A DNA stretch of 64,000 nt from DSOI01 sp041394885 (GCA_041394885.1 JAWKHI010000041.1:1-64000), one strand, 5' to 3'; shown: positions 17,632-25,964, counted from the stretch's first letter. Numbers and translations are program-made. Notes: generated by a model not told the origin, from the letters alone.

Positions 17632-18660
17632 TCAGCCAGCCAGTTCCCGCCGGATTTGCAGTCCGATTCCAGGGTCCAGCATCGGCGCGGTGGCCAGTTG
17701 CACGTGATGGGCGCCAGCCGCCAGCCGCTCCTGCACATCCTGCGTGTTCATCACGCCACCCACGCTCACCAGTCTCAATCCCGCCCCGGCGGTCACGTCG
17801 GCCAGCATCTTGGTCTCCGCCAGGCAGCGTGCCGTGATCGCCCGTCCGCCGATCCCGCGGCGCAATCCGCCGAACGCGCCCTTCACCACACCCGTGATGG
17901 AATTGGTGGCGCTGATCGCATCCACATGAGAGCGCACGGCCTCCACCAGTGACGCGGCACGCTCCCGATCCGGAAACAATCCCACTTTCAACAGCACCGG
18001 CAAATGCGGCACGCGGGCGCGCACAGCGGCCGCGATGGGCTCCGCGGCATCCGGCGACAGGTACAGGTCCGCCTCCTGGGTGCAGACGTTCGGGCACGAC
18101 AGATTCGCCTCCACCGCCTGCGCCCCCGATTCGGCGGCCCACGCGGCGCACCGCGCAAAATCGGCGGCCAACTGTGCGAGCGTCCAGCCCTCCTCCGGCG
18201 ACGCCACCACGGAGACTACCAGCACCTGTCCCGCGCCCAGCAGGTTGCGCGCTCTCTCCACATCGGCGCGCCACTCCGACGGATCCTTGGACGGCATACC
18301 GAACGAGATCGCCCAGGTACGCACCGGATCGCCGTCCCGGGCCGCCTCCACCTCGATCCCCTCCTCATCCAGCCGCGCAGCCGACACCGGCAGCAGGTTC
18401 GGCACGTCGTAGCATTTGCGGTAGCGGGAACGCACGGTCTTGTACGTCAGCACATCGAAGCCGAGCGATGCGTAGTAGCCGATCCATCGCGAATTCAGAA
18501 GCGGACCCGCCGGCATTCCGAGCGGCGAATTCACCGGGATGCCGCAGAAAGTCCAGTTGCCGGGAACCGCCGGTACGTGTACGTGTGCCGGATCCGGCGG
18601 CGCGTGATCGTAGTTCCAGTCGTAGCTTTTCGCGATGTCGTAGACGGGCGCGTCTTTCAC
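17632..18660 (-). CDS. Dihydroorotate dehydrogenase-like FMN enzyme
   Basis: A 342-residue TIM-barrel flavoenzyme. The GTG start at 18660 overlaps the aminotransferase stop (GTGA). Family features are NSPLGMPAGPLLNSRWI near the N-terminus, VEANLSCPN (the NxSCPN substrate/FMN motif), PVLLKVG, ISATNSITG and the C-terminal phosphate-binding SVGGVMNTQDVQERLAAGA. Canonical enzymes oxidise dihydroorotate in pyrimidine synthesis. Its place as the last gene of an operon with an aminotransferase and a sugar-type dehydrogenase, and the divergent N-terminus with DIAKSYDWNYDHAP, suggest a different dihydropyrimidine-like or other substrate. I therefore do not call it pyrD. Confidence 0.8.
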   Translation of the reverse strand: MKDAPVYDIAKSYDWNYDHAPPDPAHVHVPAVPGNWTFCGIPVNSPLGMPAGPLLNSRWIGYYASLGFDVLTYKTVRSRYRKCYDVPNLLPVSAARLDEEGIEVEAARDGDPVRTWAISFGMPSKDPSEWRADVERARNLLGAGQVLVVSVVASPEEGWTLAQLAADFARCAAWAAESGAQAVEANLSCPNVCTQEADLYLSPDAAEPIAAAVRARVPHLPVLLKVGLFPDRERAASLVEAVRSHVDAISATNSITGVVKGAFGGLRRGIGGRAITARCLAETKMLADVTAGAGLRLVSVGGVMNTQDVQERLAAGAHHVQLATAPMLDPGIGLQIRRELAG

Positions 18661-19958
18661 AGGCACTCCTCGATTGCGGCGAGCGTCCGTTCCACGTCGC
18701 CGGCGGTATGCGCCGCCGTGAGCGAGCATTGCTTGGTCGCGAGCGGAAAGAAGTAGATGCCGCGCTCGATCAATCGCCGCCGGAACGCTTCGTCGCGGGC
18801 AAAATCATGGTGAGACGCCAGGTCATGCCAATCCACCGGCAGATGATCCATGAAGTAAATCGCAAATGCGGACCCCTGCCGCGCCACCACGCCTCGGCCA
18901 TCAAGGATCTCCTCGAGGCCCGCCTGCATCTGAGAGCCCAATGCCTCCACGTGACGATACACCGCGCCATCGCCGGCAAGCAGACGTTCGATGGTGGCAA
19001 TCGCGGCCGCGGTGGGAACCGGGTGCGCGTTGTAGGTGCCCGCCAGCAGCACACGCTTTGCCGGGTCCGGATGCACGAAGTAGTCCATCCATTCCTTCCG
19101 CCCGCCGATGGCGGCGATGGGGTAGCCGCTCGCCAACGCTTTTCCGTAAACCGCCAGATCCGGCCGCACTCCGGCCAGAGACGCGTAGCCGCCCACCGCA
19201 TGGCGGAATCCGGTCTTTACTTCGTCGAACACGAGCAGGAATCCGCATTCATCGGCCAAGGTCCGCAAGCCTTCCAGATAACCGGGCGCCGGCTTCACCA
19301 CGCCGATGTTTTGCAGAATCGGCTCCGTGATCAGCGCCGCCACCGGGTACCGCTCGCACACCCAGGCGACGCTGGCCAGATCGTTAAAGTTCACCGCGTG
19401 GACGAGTTCCTGGTGCGCCGCCGGAATGCCCGCCGAGATTGGCGCGAACGCATATTCGCCCGGCGACACACGCGGACCCAGCGTTTCGAGCGGCGTCATC
19501 AGATTGCACGCCACGTCGTTGTGCCAGCCGTTGTAGCCGCCCTGCATCACGATGACGTGGTCGCGTCCGGTGATGGCACGCGCGGCCCGTAGAGCCTGAT
19601 AGGTGGCTTCGCTTCCCGTGTTCACCAACTGGACCGAATCGAGAAAGGGCACGTGGGTGCACATCAACCCGGCCAGCCGTCCTTCGAGAGCGGTGGTTCC
19701 GGATCCATAAAGGCTCGCCTCGCTTCTCAGGACCGCGATCACCGCTTCGGTGACGAAGGCGTCGTTGTGACCCAGAAAATGGGGAGCGAAGGCGCCATGA
19801 TAGTCCAGGTATTCGTTGCCATCGGCGTCCTGGATGCGCGCACCGGCTCCGCGCGTGAACACGATCTCTGGTTTGGTGGCCCGATTCACGCTCACCACGC
19901 CGCCGGGTATGTAGCGGCGGTTCTCCTCCAGAATGGCTGCTGATTTCGGATAGTTCAC
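18657..19958 (-). CDS. Class III aminotransferase, glutamate-1-semialdehyde aminomutase-like
   Basis: A 433-residue PLP enzyme. The PLP-phosphate motif NTGSEAT (113-119), the DEVKTGFR motif (245-252) and the Schiff-base lysine Lys273 (YGKALASGYP) are all present. The closest recognisable subfamily is the HemL-like glutamate-1-semialdehyde 2,1-aminomutase group, which moves or transfers amino groups on small carboxylates. The genome context (dehydrogenase, DHOD-like enzyme, no haem genes) makes a specialised aminotransferase more likely than haem synthesis. The start is GTG at 19958, overlapping the dehydrogenase stop; its own stop overlaps the next start. Substrate unknown. Confidence 0.85.
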   Translation of the reverse strand: MNYPKSAAILEENRRYIPGGVVSVNRATKPEIVFTRGAGARIQDADGNEYLDYHGAFAPHFLGHNDAFVTEAVIAVLRSEASLYGSGTTALEGRLAGLMCTHVPFLDSVQLVNTGSEATYQALRAARAITGRDHVIVMQGGYNGWHNDVACNLMTPLETLGPRVSPGEYAFAPISAGIPAAHQELVHAVNFNDLASVAWVCERYPVAALITEPILQNIGVVKPAPGYLEGLRTLADECGFLLVFDEVKTGFRHAVGGYASLAGVRPDLAVYGKALASGYPIAAIGGRKEWMDYFVHPDPAKRVLLAGTYNAHPVPTAAAIATIERLLAGDGAVYRHVEALGSQMQAGLEEILDGRGVVARQGSAFAIYFMDHLPVDWHDLASHHDFARDEAFRRRLIERGIYFFPLATKQCSLTAAHTAGDVERTLAAIEECL

Positions 19959-20890
19959 ACGCCCCTCCAGTCAAACACCGCCGCGGTCAATTCCTTCGAT
20001 CTTGCCTTGGCCATGTCATATGCCTCTACCATCCGCCGCGCCGGAAACCGGTGGGAGATCGCCGGTTTCAAGTCCAGCCGGCCCTGCGACATCCATGCGA
20101 GCAGCGTGTTTAGGTTGCGCCGCACATCGAGTGCGCGGCCCGTGCCGGTGACGGTAAGCTGCTTCAGATACATCCATTCCGCTCGCATCGGGTTGAACTC
20201 CGGCGCGGGTTGTCCGCGCCCCGGAAATCCCAGTACGGAGACGCGGCCCCGGAATCGCGCCATCTCCATCGCGCTCCGGTATCCGCTCCAGGTGTTCGCC
20301 GTCAGCACCACCACGTCGGCGGCGCCTTCGGCGGCGGTGGCTCCCATCCGCTGTGCCACTGCTTGGCGCAAAGGAGAGTTCGCCACCGCGATCACGGCGC
20401 GGGCGCCCATCGTTTGCGCCAACGCCACCGTCGCCAGCCCGATCACTCCCATACCCACTACCGCTACATCTTCGCCCGGCGTGAAATTCACCTGCTGCAA
20501 CCCAGCCATGCCCAGATTCGCCAGATAGATCAGACTCACTTCCTCTGGCGAAACGTTCATCGGCGCGGGCACAACCAGTTCGTCTTCCCGCGCCAAATAC
20601 GCAGATTGGTGCGGCTTGGGAGCGAACACCCGCTCACCGGGCCGGACGCTTGTCACCTCCGCGCCCACCGCGCGCACGACGCCGCAGTTGGAATATCCAA
20701 CCCACCGCGGATACGGCGGAGCGTCCGGAACGTATCCGCTGTCACCCAGGTAGTTGCCGAGGTCGGTGCCGGTGGAAAGCGCCGTTACCTCTGTTTCCAC
20801 GTGGATCTCACGGGGGCCGAGCGCCGACACGTCCAGCGTGGACTCCTCCAATCGCAAATCGCCCGCGCCGTAGAGCACCGCTCGCAGCAT
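19955..20890 (-). CDS. Medium-chain dehydrogenase/reductase, zinc-less type
   Basis: A 311-residue MDR-family oxidoreductase. The start at 20890 follows the upstream stop by 2 bases. The GroES-like N-terminal domain ends with VGYSNCGVVRAVGAEV, and the NAD(P)-binding Rossmann motif is VAVVGMGVIGLATVALAQ. The position that holds the catalytic zinc cysteine in alcohol dehydrogenases reads TALSTGTDL here, so the catalytic zinc is probably absent. Some MDR enzymes acting on sugars or large ring substrates look like this. It is second of four genes in a leftward operon and is coupled to the aminotransferase by a GTGA overlap. A dehydrogenase-aminotransferase pair suggests oxidation of an alcohol followed by amination. 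Confidence 0.82.
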   Translation of the reverse strand: MLRAVLYGAGDLRLEESTLDVSALGPREIHVETEVTALSTGTDLGNYLGDSGYVPDAPPYPRWVGYSNCGVVRAVGAEVTSVRPGERVFAPKPHQSAYLAREDELVVPAPMNVSPEEVSLIYLANLGMAGLQQVNFTPGEDVAVVGMGVIGLATVALAQTMGARAVIAVANSPLRQAVAQRMGATAAEGAADVVVLTANTWSGYRSAMEMARFRGRVSVLGFPGRGQPAPEFNPMRAEWMYLKQLTVTGTGRALDVRRNLNTLLAWMSQGRLDLKPAISHRFPARRMVEAYDMAKARSKELTAAVFDWRGV

Positions 20891-20892
20891 GG

Positions 20893-21945
20893 CTACTGCA
20901 ACACTTCCACGCGCAGCGGATTGCGCAGCTTCTTTTCCCACTGCAGAAACTCATCGAGTGACCGGAACAGGACATACGCGGTCCGTTCGAAGTAGCGATC
21001 GCCCGGTTTCAACGACGTCGCGATCTGGCCCACCAGATACCGGTCCCAATACTTGCCGTTATTGGCGCCATCGTTGATCATCACTTTCGCGTTCGCCGTC
21101 GTGGTGGCTGCGTAGTCGAGCACCACCGCGCCGAACCCGTACCCATGATCCTGATTGACGAAGGCGACCCACGGCAGATCGACCGCAAGCGGCTGTTTCT
21201 CGAGCAGCGCCTTGCGCTCGTCGAAGGTCGCCACGACCGGCTTGCCGGCGGGGCCCGGCCACGCCGCGTGGGTGAAGAACGAGTCCATCGTCATCTCCTG
21301 TCCACGCAGCCAGTACATCTCGATGTCCTTCACCACGCTCACGGTTGCCGAAAAAATGAAATACGGCATGTGCGGAAAGAATTGGTATTCCGCCTCCAGC
21401 TTCAATTCCGGATAAAGAGCGTGCCAGCCGGCCCGGCGCGAGCGGACCATGCCGTCGATCTCCTCGCGCGCATGTTCCTGCACGGGATCCCAAATTGCCA
21501 TCGAGGTGTAACCGCGCGCGCCCACCCGCTGAAAGCTCGGCGCCCAGTGCATCCGGTTCTGCGTCCGCTTCAGCGTCACCCCGGCGCGTTTGTAGGTCAG
21601 CGCCCGCAGCGTGCCGGAATCTTCCGCCACCCCGTTCACGTAGCGCTGCGACAGGTCCGCAGTGTACACTCCGTTTTCGACCGTGAACCCCACGCGATCG
21701 GTGGGCCGGACGTCCAGCGCGTCGCGATGCCGCAGACGGTTCACGCGAAACGTCTTGGTCTGTTTCGCGCCGATGGTCACATACGCCACCCGCTGCTTGC
21801 CGCCGATTGTCACCGGCACGGGTTCGCGTTCCCGCGCGACGCCGGCCGTTTCGCGTACGCGGATGCGCTGCGCGGTGAGTGGACCCACCACGCAAAGGGC
21901 CAGGATGACCGTACTGGTTGTATGCGATCTTCGATCAGGGAACAT
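20893..21945 (-). CDS. Secreted protein of unknown function
   Basis: I do not recognise the family. The 350-residue product has a signal peptide (about 10-25, cleavage near GPLTAQ) and then mainly beta-strand sequence rich in aromatic and basic residues, for example YELKLEAEYQFFPHMPYF-like stretches and RGQEMTMDSFFTH. The composition resembles secreted beta-sandwich proteins of carbohydrate metabolism, but no catalytic motif can be named. It is first of the four-gene operon that continues with the dehydrogenase, aminotransferase and DHOD-like enzyme, so it may bring in or process the substrate they use. The divergent aldo/keto reductase starts 45 bases away. Confidence 0.7.
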   Translation of the reverse strand: MFPDRRSHTTSTVILALCVVGPLTAQRIRVRETAGVAREREPVPVTIGGKQRVAYVTIGAKQTKTFRVNRLRHRDALDVRPTDRVGFTVENGVYTADLSQRYVNGVAEDSGTLRALTYKRAGVTLKRTQNRMHWAPSFQRVGARGYTSMAIWDPVQEHAREEIDGMVRSRRAGWHALYPELKLEAEYQFFPHMPYFIFSATVSVVKDIEMYWLRGQEMTMDSFFTHAAWPGPAGKPVVATFDERKALLEKQPLAVDLPWVAFVNQDHGYGFGAVVLDYAATTTANAKVMINDGANNGKYWDRYLVGQIATSLKPGDRYFERTAYVLFRSLDEFLQWEKKLRNPLRVEVLQ

Positions 21946-21990
21946 TCGATCTCCTCATGCTACCGCGCCTCTGCGATACCATAACCAGGC

Positions 21991-22959
21991 ATGCAACTCG
22001 TCCCTCTACCTGGTACTGACCTCCAAGTCTCCAAGCTCTGTTACGGCAACATGACCTTCGGCGGCCAAACCGATGAGCCCGAAGCCGCCCGCATTCTGGA
22101 CCGCGTCTTCGACGCCGGCATCAACTTCATCGACACCGCCAACGTCTACAACAAGGGCGCCTCGGAAGAGATGCTCGGCCGCCTGCTCGGCGCGCGCCGG
22201 AAAGACATCGTCCTCGCCAGCAAGGTCCGCAATCCGATGGGGACCGGTGCCGACGAAAGCGGCCTTTCCAAACCCGCCATGCTCCGCGCCATCGACGATA
22301 GTCTCCGGCGTCTCCGCACCGATTACCTCGACCTCTACTATCTCCACCTGCCGGACTACAATACGCCCATCGAAGAGTCCCTGGAAGCCATGGACGAAAT
22401 CGTACGTAGCGGCAAAGTCCGCTTCCCTGCCATCTCCAATTACGCCGCCTGGCAAGTGGCACAAGCCCGGTGCATCGCCGCGGAAAAAGGCTACGCGCCC
22501 ATGCACGTCGCCCAGATGATGCACAACCTCATCGCTCGCGGACTCGAACAGGAATTCGTCCCCTTCGCCAAAGCCTACGACGTCGCACTTATCATCTACA
22601 ATCCGCTCGCCGGCGGGCTTCTTACCGGCAAACAACGCCGCGACGCGCCGATCGCCGGCACCCGCTTTGACAACAATCAGATGTATCTGGACCGCTACTG
22701 GCACCCCGCGTTTTTCGACGCCGTCGATCGGATCCTCGCCATCGCCCGCGACGCCGGCCGCAGCCCCATCAGCCTGGCCTTCAATTGGCTGCTGCACCAC
22801 ACCAATACCGCTTCCATCATCCTCGGAGCCAGCCGCCTCGATCAATTGGAGCAGAACCTGGCCGCGTGCGAAGAGGGCCCGCTCCCCGACGATGTTTGTC
22901 AGAAATGCGACGAGGTCTGGGCCGGTCTGCGCGGCGTAACGCCCAAATACAACCGCTGA
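21991..22959 (+). CDS. Aldo/keto reductase
   Basis: A 322-residue NADPH-dependent TIM-barrel oxidoreductase. The catalytic tetrad is visible: Asp48 and Tyr53 (FIDTANVYNKG), Lys78 (LASKVRNPMG) and His119 (YYLHLPD). The C-terminal cofactor-phosphate region has ASIILGASRLDQLEQN. It most resembles the group acting on sugars and small aldehydes or ketones. No signal peptide, so cytoplasmic. It is divergent from the operon starting at 21945 and converges with the propeller gene at 22961 with a single base between stop codons. Confidence 0.9.
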   Translation: MQLVPLPGTDLQVSKLCYGNMTFGGQTDEPEAARILDRVFDAGINFIDTANVYNKGASEEMLGRLLGARRKDIVLASKVRNPMGTGADESGLSKPAMLRAIDDSLRRLRTDYLDLYYLHLPDYNTPIEESLEAMDEIVRSGKVRFPAISNYAAWQVAQARCIAAEKGYAPMHVAQMMHNLIARGLEQEFVPFAKAYDVALIIYNPLAGGLLTGKQRRDAPIAGTRFDNNQMYLDRYWHPAFFDAVDRILAIARDAGRSPISLAFNWLLHHTNTASIILGASRLDQLEQNLAACEEGPLPDDVCQKCDEVWAGLRGVTPKYNR

Positions 22960-22960
22960 T

Positions 22961-24214
22961 CTATTTCGCCCGCTTGCCGATGCAGTACAGATGCTGTTTG
23001 GTGCGGATGAAGATCTGCCCGTCTGAAATCGCCGGTGAACTGAGCTGATAGTCGTCGAGGCTGTTCTCCGCTAAAACCTTGAATTCCGGACCTGCTTCGA
23101 GCACCGTCGTCAGCCCCTCTTCGTTGCTCATGTAGATCTTGCCGTCGGCCAGCACCGGCGACGAGCTGTAGATCGCCGGCTTGATCCGCTGTCCCGCATA
23201 GACCTCTTTGCCGGTCTTGGCGTCGAAGCACCACGCGATCCCGCGGTCATTGATCATGTACAGGTACTTCCCATCGGTCACCGGCGTCGGGACGTCCGGG
23301 CCGTTCGGTGTGGACCATGCCAGATCGATGCTCGCCCCGCTCGCCCGGAATGCCTGCAGCGGATTGACGCGCGTCGGCACGTACAACAGATCGCCGTTCA
23401 CCACCGGTGAGGCCACCACGCGGTTCATCGGATTCGCGCGCGGATTCATGCCCCCGCGCCGCCACAATTCTTTTCCCGTCGCCGGATCGTGCCCCGTGAT
23501 GTAGTCGCCGCCGGTGATCACGATATTCGTCTTGCCGCCCACCTGCATCACCACCGGCGTGGTGTAGGAATCGGGGGATTCCACCACGGCATCGGTGGGA
23601 CGCTCCACCTTCCATAACGTCTTGCCGGTGTTGCGATCGAACTTCACCAGGTACGATGGATCGTCGGTCTTCATGCCGTGGAGCACCTGCACCACCAGGC
23701 CATCGGGCAACAGGAGCGGCGAGGAACCGTAGCCGTGGTTCAGCCCGAACTGGCCGTAGTCCTTCCACATGTCGCGATGCCACAACTGTTTGCCCGCGAA
23801 GTCAAACGCCTTGACGTGGCCGTTGCCGGACATGATCCACACGGTCTTACCGTCGGTGAGCGGCGAGGGCGACGAGCCGTTGCCTTTCCGCACGCGCATG
23901 TCGGTGGGCGCCACGGGCCGCTTCCACTTCACCGTGCCCGTGTTTCGATCCACCGCCCAAAGCCCGATCGCGCCCTCTTCGGCCACGCTGAGAAACAAAA
24001 GTTCGCCCCACACAGCCGGCGTCGAGCCCGACACGTCCGGCATGGCGAGCTTCCATGTCACATTCTCCGTGGCGCTCCACTTTACCGGAAGGTTCTTCTC
24101 GGTCGACACTCCGTCGCCCGCGGGGCCTCGCCATGTGGGCCAGTTTGCCCCCCACGCCGGCATCGCAAACAGACCGGCCGCAAACAGACAGGCCATCGTG
24201 ATTCGCTTCCGCAT
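22961..24214 (-). CDS. Secreted PQQ-like beta-propeller protein (second copy)
   Basis: A 417-residue protein with a signal peptide (about 6-22). NWPTWRGPAGDGVS opens the mature chain, and blades such as WAVDRNTGTVKWKR, KFDRNTGKTLWKVE and GHDPATGKELWRR show the PQQ/BamB propeller fold. It shares this opening and architecture with the protein at 16261-17592 but is clearly diverged. No catalytic domain is fused. It stands alone, with a 33-base gap to the upstream gene on the same strand (start 24814) and a one-base gap to the convergent reductase. A periplasmic scaffold or binding role is likely; PQQ binding is not demonstrable. Confidence 0.87.
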   Translation of the reverse strand: MRKRITMACLFAAGLFAMPAWGANWPTWRGPAGDGVSTEKNLPVKWSATENVTWKLAMPDVSGSTPAVWGELLFLSVAEEGAIGLWAVDRNTGTVKWKRPVAPTDMRVRKGNGSSPSPLTDGKTVWIMSGNGHVKAFDFAGKQLWHRDMWKDYGQFGLNHGYGSSPLLLPDGLVVQVLHGMKTDDPSYLVKFDRNTGKTLWKVERPTDAVVESPDSYTTPVVMQVGGKTNIVITGGDYITGHDPATGKELWRRGGMNPRANPMNRVVASPVVNGDLLYVPTRVNPLQAFRASGASIDLAWSTPNGPDVPTPVTDGKYLYMINDRGIAWCFDAKTGKEVYAGQRIKPAIYSSSPVLADGKIYMSNEEGLTTVLEAGPEFKVLAENSLDDYQLSSPAISDGQIFIRTKQHLYCIGKRAK

Positions 24215-24247
24215 AGCCGTAAGGATATCGCGCCTTCTGTCAGCAAC

Positions 24248-24814
24248 TCAAGGCGGCGTCCCGCCGTCGCCGGGCAGGGCCTTCGGGGTCAGATTCTTCA
24301 CCCATTCGGGCGGTGCTCCGCTGTTGTTCTGCCCCGGATCGTATTGCTCCACCAAACGTCCGCTCGACACCTCGCGCAGCTCGTAGTGGACGCCGATTCC
24401 CCCATGCACCGTCTCCTGGTGGAAAGCCACTTGCTCGCCGTCGCGAACGAATCGCCAATTCCAAACCGGCAATCCGTTCCCCGGGTAGATCTTCGCTTGC
24501 CCGCGCGAGTAGACCACGAATTTCAATGGAATCGGGTACGAAGTGCAGCAATTGGGAAACATCGCGACCCATCCCACTGCGCGGGCGTCCGGGGAAATCC
24601 GTACCTGCGCAAAACTCACCTGCCCGGGCTCCTTGGTCAGCCGGATCTCCCGTCCATCCGTGGTGACGATTCGCAGCGGCCCCTCTCCGTCGCCCGACGT
24701 CGCCGTGTAGGTTCCCCCGGCTTTCTCCTCCGGTCTCGCCGAAAGCGCCATCGTCAGAGCCATTGTCAACAGTGCCGGCAGAAGCCCGGCGGCCTTTGCC
24801 TTGATCATTGCCAT
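24248..24814 (-). CDS. Small secreted hypothetical protein
   Basis: A 188-residue protein with a signal peptide (about 8-26). The mature part is beta-rich, with short strands like RIVTTDGREIRL, FAQVRISPDARAVGWV and NWRFVRDGEQVAFHQ that resemble single blades of a TolB-type propeller, and an unusual NCCTS with two adjacent cysteines near residue 88. Function unknown. It is on the same strand as the propeller gene 33 bases downstream and could be transcribed with it. An overlapping longer frame in another phase (24240-24902) lacks such features and was rejected. Confidence 0.65.
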   Translation of the reverse strand: MAMIKAKAAGLLPALLTMALTMALSARPEEKAGGTYTATSGDGEGPLRIVTTDGREIRLTKEPGQVSFAQVRISPDARAVGWVAMFPNCCTSYPIPLKFVVYSRGQAKIYPGNGLPVWNWRFVRDGEQVAFHQETVHGGIGVHYELREVSSGRLVEQYDPGQNNSGAPPEWVKNLTPKALPGDGGTPP

Positions 24815-24913
24815 ACCTGCTTATCGTAGTACTGTCGATTGTTCCGCACCCCTCCAGCGCGGCAGCAATGCCCTCCGCTGAGGGGCTCTCTCTTTCAGGC
24901 AAATCCTATGAGA

Positions 24914-24937
24914 CTAGGGTCTTACACCTAGACTAGG
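24914..24937. promoter_or_regulatory. CTAGGG / CCTAG repeats upstream of the repeat-peptide gene
   Basis: Within the 203-base gap between divergent genes, CTAGGGT, ACCTAG and CTAGGA occur within 24 bases; the first two form an imperfect inverted repeat (CTAGG, 8-base spacer, CCTAG). Similar words occur upstream of the Tad-like cluster at 50889-50903, 51001-51007 and 54089-54116, which suggests a shared DNA-binding regulator. No clear -10/-35 pair was found here, and the rest of the gap shows nothing else of note. Confidence 0.4.
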
Positions 24938-25017
24938 ATGGGAGAAGTTAGGTTGCCATCAGGTGTTCGCCCGAGGGTGTCATACGGCGATCTCCTGAGA
25001 TTTCTACGGTGATTTCA

Positions 25018-25209
25018 ATGAAAAGCCTTTTGCTCATCCTGTTCTGCGCGTCTGGTCTGTTCGCCGCCAGCGCCTCTTCCGATATCGTCGGGTTCCCTCC
25101 GCCCGATCCCTGGGAGGCCTCCATTGTCGGATTCCCCCCTCCCGACCCCTGGGAAGCCTCGATCGTAGGATTCCCGCCCCCGGATCCGTGGGAAGCCAAA
25201 GTCCGGTAA
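25018..25209 (+). CDS. Secreted peptide with three identical 12-residue repeats
   Basis: A 63-residue product not recognised as any known family. Residues 1-16 or so form a signal peptide (MKSLLLILFCASGLFA); the lipobox pattern is not met, so Sec secretion with signal peptidase I is likely. The mature chain is nothing but three copies of IVGFPPPDPWEA, separated by single serines, with a KVR tail. Across the three copies every base difference within the unit is synonymous, so the peptide sequence is under strong selection. The chosen ATG is preferred to GTG 25009. The seven-helix protein gene starts 71 bases later on the same strand. A multi-copy precursor of a secreted peptide is possible; function unknown. 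Confidence 0.72.
   Translation: MKSLLLILFCASGLFAASASSDIVGFPPPDPWEASIVGFPPPDPWEASIVGFPPPDPWEAKVR
25084..25197 (+). repeat. Three 39-bp-spaced repeats encoding IVGFPPPDPWEA
   Basis: Units at 25084-25119, 25123-25158 and 25162-25197, each 36 bases, with a 3-base serine codon between. The encoded peptides are identical. Third positions vary in the Ile, Val, Gly, Asp, Glu and most Pro codons (for example the PPP codons read CCT CCG CCC, then CCC CCT CCC, then CCG CCC CCG). Confidence 0.9.
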
Positions 25210-25280
25210 TCTCCACGTTCCTTCCAAGACGATCGTCGGCTGGCGAGGCCGTTTAGCACTCTGCCCGGGGACCACTGACC

Positions 25281-25964
25281 ATGGCTCTGTTCTGGCAAGC
25301 AACCGGCCTCGCTAGCATCATTCTCAGCGCGATGGTGATCTGGAACGCGCTCCGCAACGGTTTCTTTCGCTTTAGCCCCGCCGTCGTGCTCTACTGCGCC
25401 ATTGTCCTGGCCAGCGACTTTCCATCCTTCATCGCCCTCGTCGAACCCGGATGGCTCTTTCCCAAACGGCATCAGTACGTCATTTTTTATTGGACTTGCG
25501 AGGCGACCCTGCAGTTGGCCACCTTCGCCCTCATCGTGGGCCTGTTGGCGCGTCTACTTCCCTATCCCGGCCGGTGGGTCTATCTGTCGTTGGCCGCTTT
25601 GGCCTCCACAGTGGTCATGGCTACGCTTGCGTATCTAAGTGGCTCCGAAGTCGTATCTCTCTCCGGCGTCATGACGCCTTTGATCCGTAACCTCACCTTC
25701 GTGGCCGCGCTCCTCAATCTCGTCCTCTGGAGCCTCATCCTCCGGACCCACCCGGTGGACCGGTTGCTCCTCCTGGTCGCCGCCGGCGCCGGGCTTCTCA
25801 CCGCCGGCAAGACGATCGGCCATGCGATGCGATGGCTCGCCGGCGTCGATCCCAATATCGTGCTTGCCGGCAACGTTGTGATCGTGGTGACGGGGGTGAT
25901 TTCACTGCTTGTTTGGTGGCAGGCTTCCCGCCAACTCAAGAACTTGACAATCACGGTTCCGTAG
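25281..25964 (+). CDS. Seven-helix integral membrane protein of unknown function
   Basis: A 227-residue protein that is almost entirely membrane: about seven hydrophobic segments (roughly residues 3-25, 31-52, 61-85, 92-115, 125-147, 152-175, 186-208), with the short charged C-terminus SRQLKNLTITVP. No signal peptide, enzymatic motif or known domain can be named. It lies 71 bases downstream of the repeat-peptide gene on the same strand with no terminator between them, so co-transcription is plausible. It may export, sense or modify the peptide, or be unrelated. A promoter for the next gene seems to lie across its 3' end. Confidence 0.75.
   Translation: MALFWQATGLASIILSAMVIWNALRNGFFRFSPAVVLYCAIVLASDFPSFIALVEPGWLFPKRHQYVIFYWTCEATLQLATFALIVGLLARLLPYPGRWVYLSLAALASTVVMATLAYLSGSEVVSLSGVMTPLIRNLTFVAALLNLVLWSLILRTHPVDRLLLLVAAGAGLLTAGKTIGHAMRWLAGVDPNIVLAGNVVIVVTGVISLLVWWQASRQLKNLTITVP

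Noticed and set aside
17632..18660. Naming the flavoenzyme pyrD
   Set aside because: Motifs fit the superfamily, but the operon context and diverged N-terminus make a pyrimidine role uncertain.
18657..19958. Naming the aminotransferase hemL
   Set aside because: The family match is general and no haem-pathway gene is close; the operon partners point elsewhere.
24240..24902. 220-codon minus-strand frame overlapping the small secreted protein
   Set aside because: The alternative frame at 24248-24814 has a signal peptide and regular beta-strand pattern; this one does not.
25018..25209. Assignment of the repeat peptide as a RiPP precursor
   Set aside because: No modifying enzyme, radical-SAM, YcaO or transporter gene is nearby, and the signal peptide suggests ordinary Sec export.
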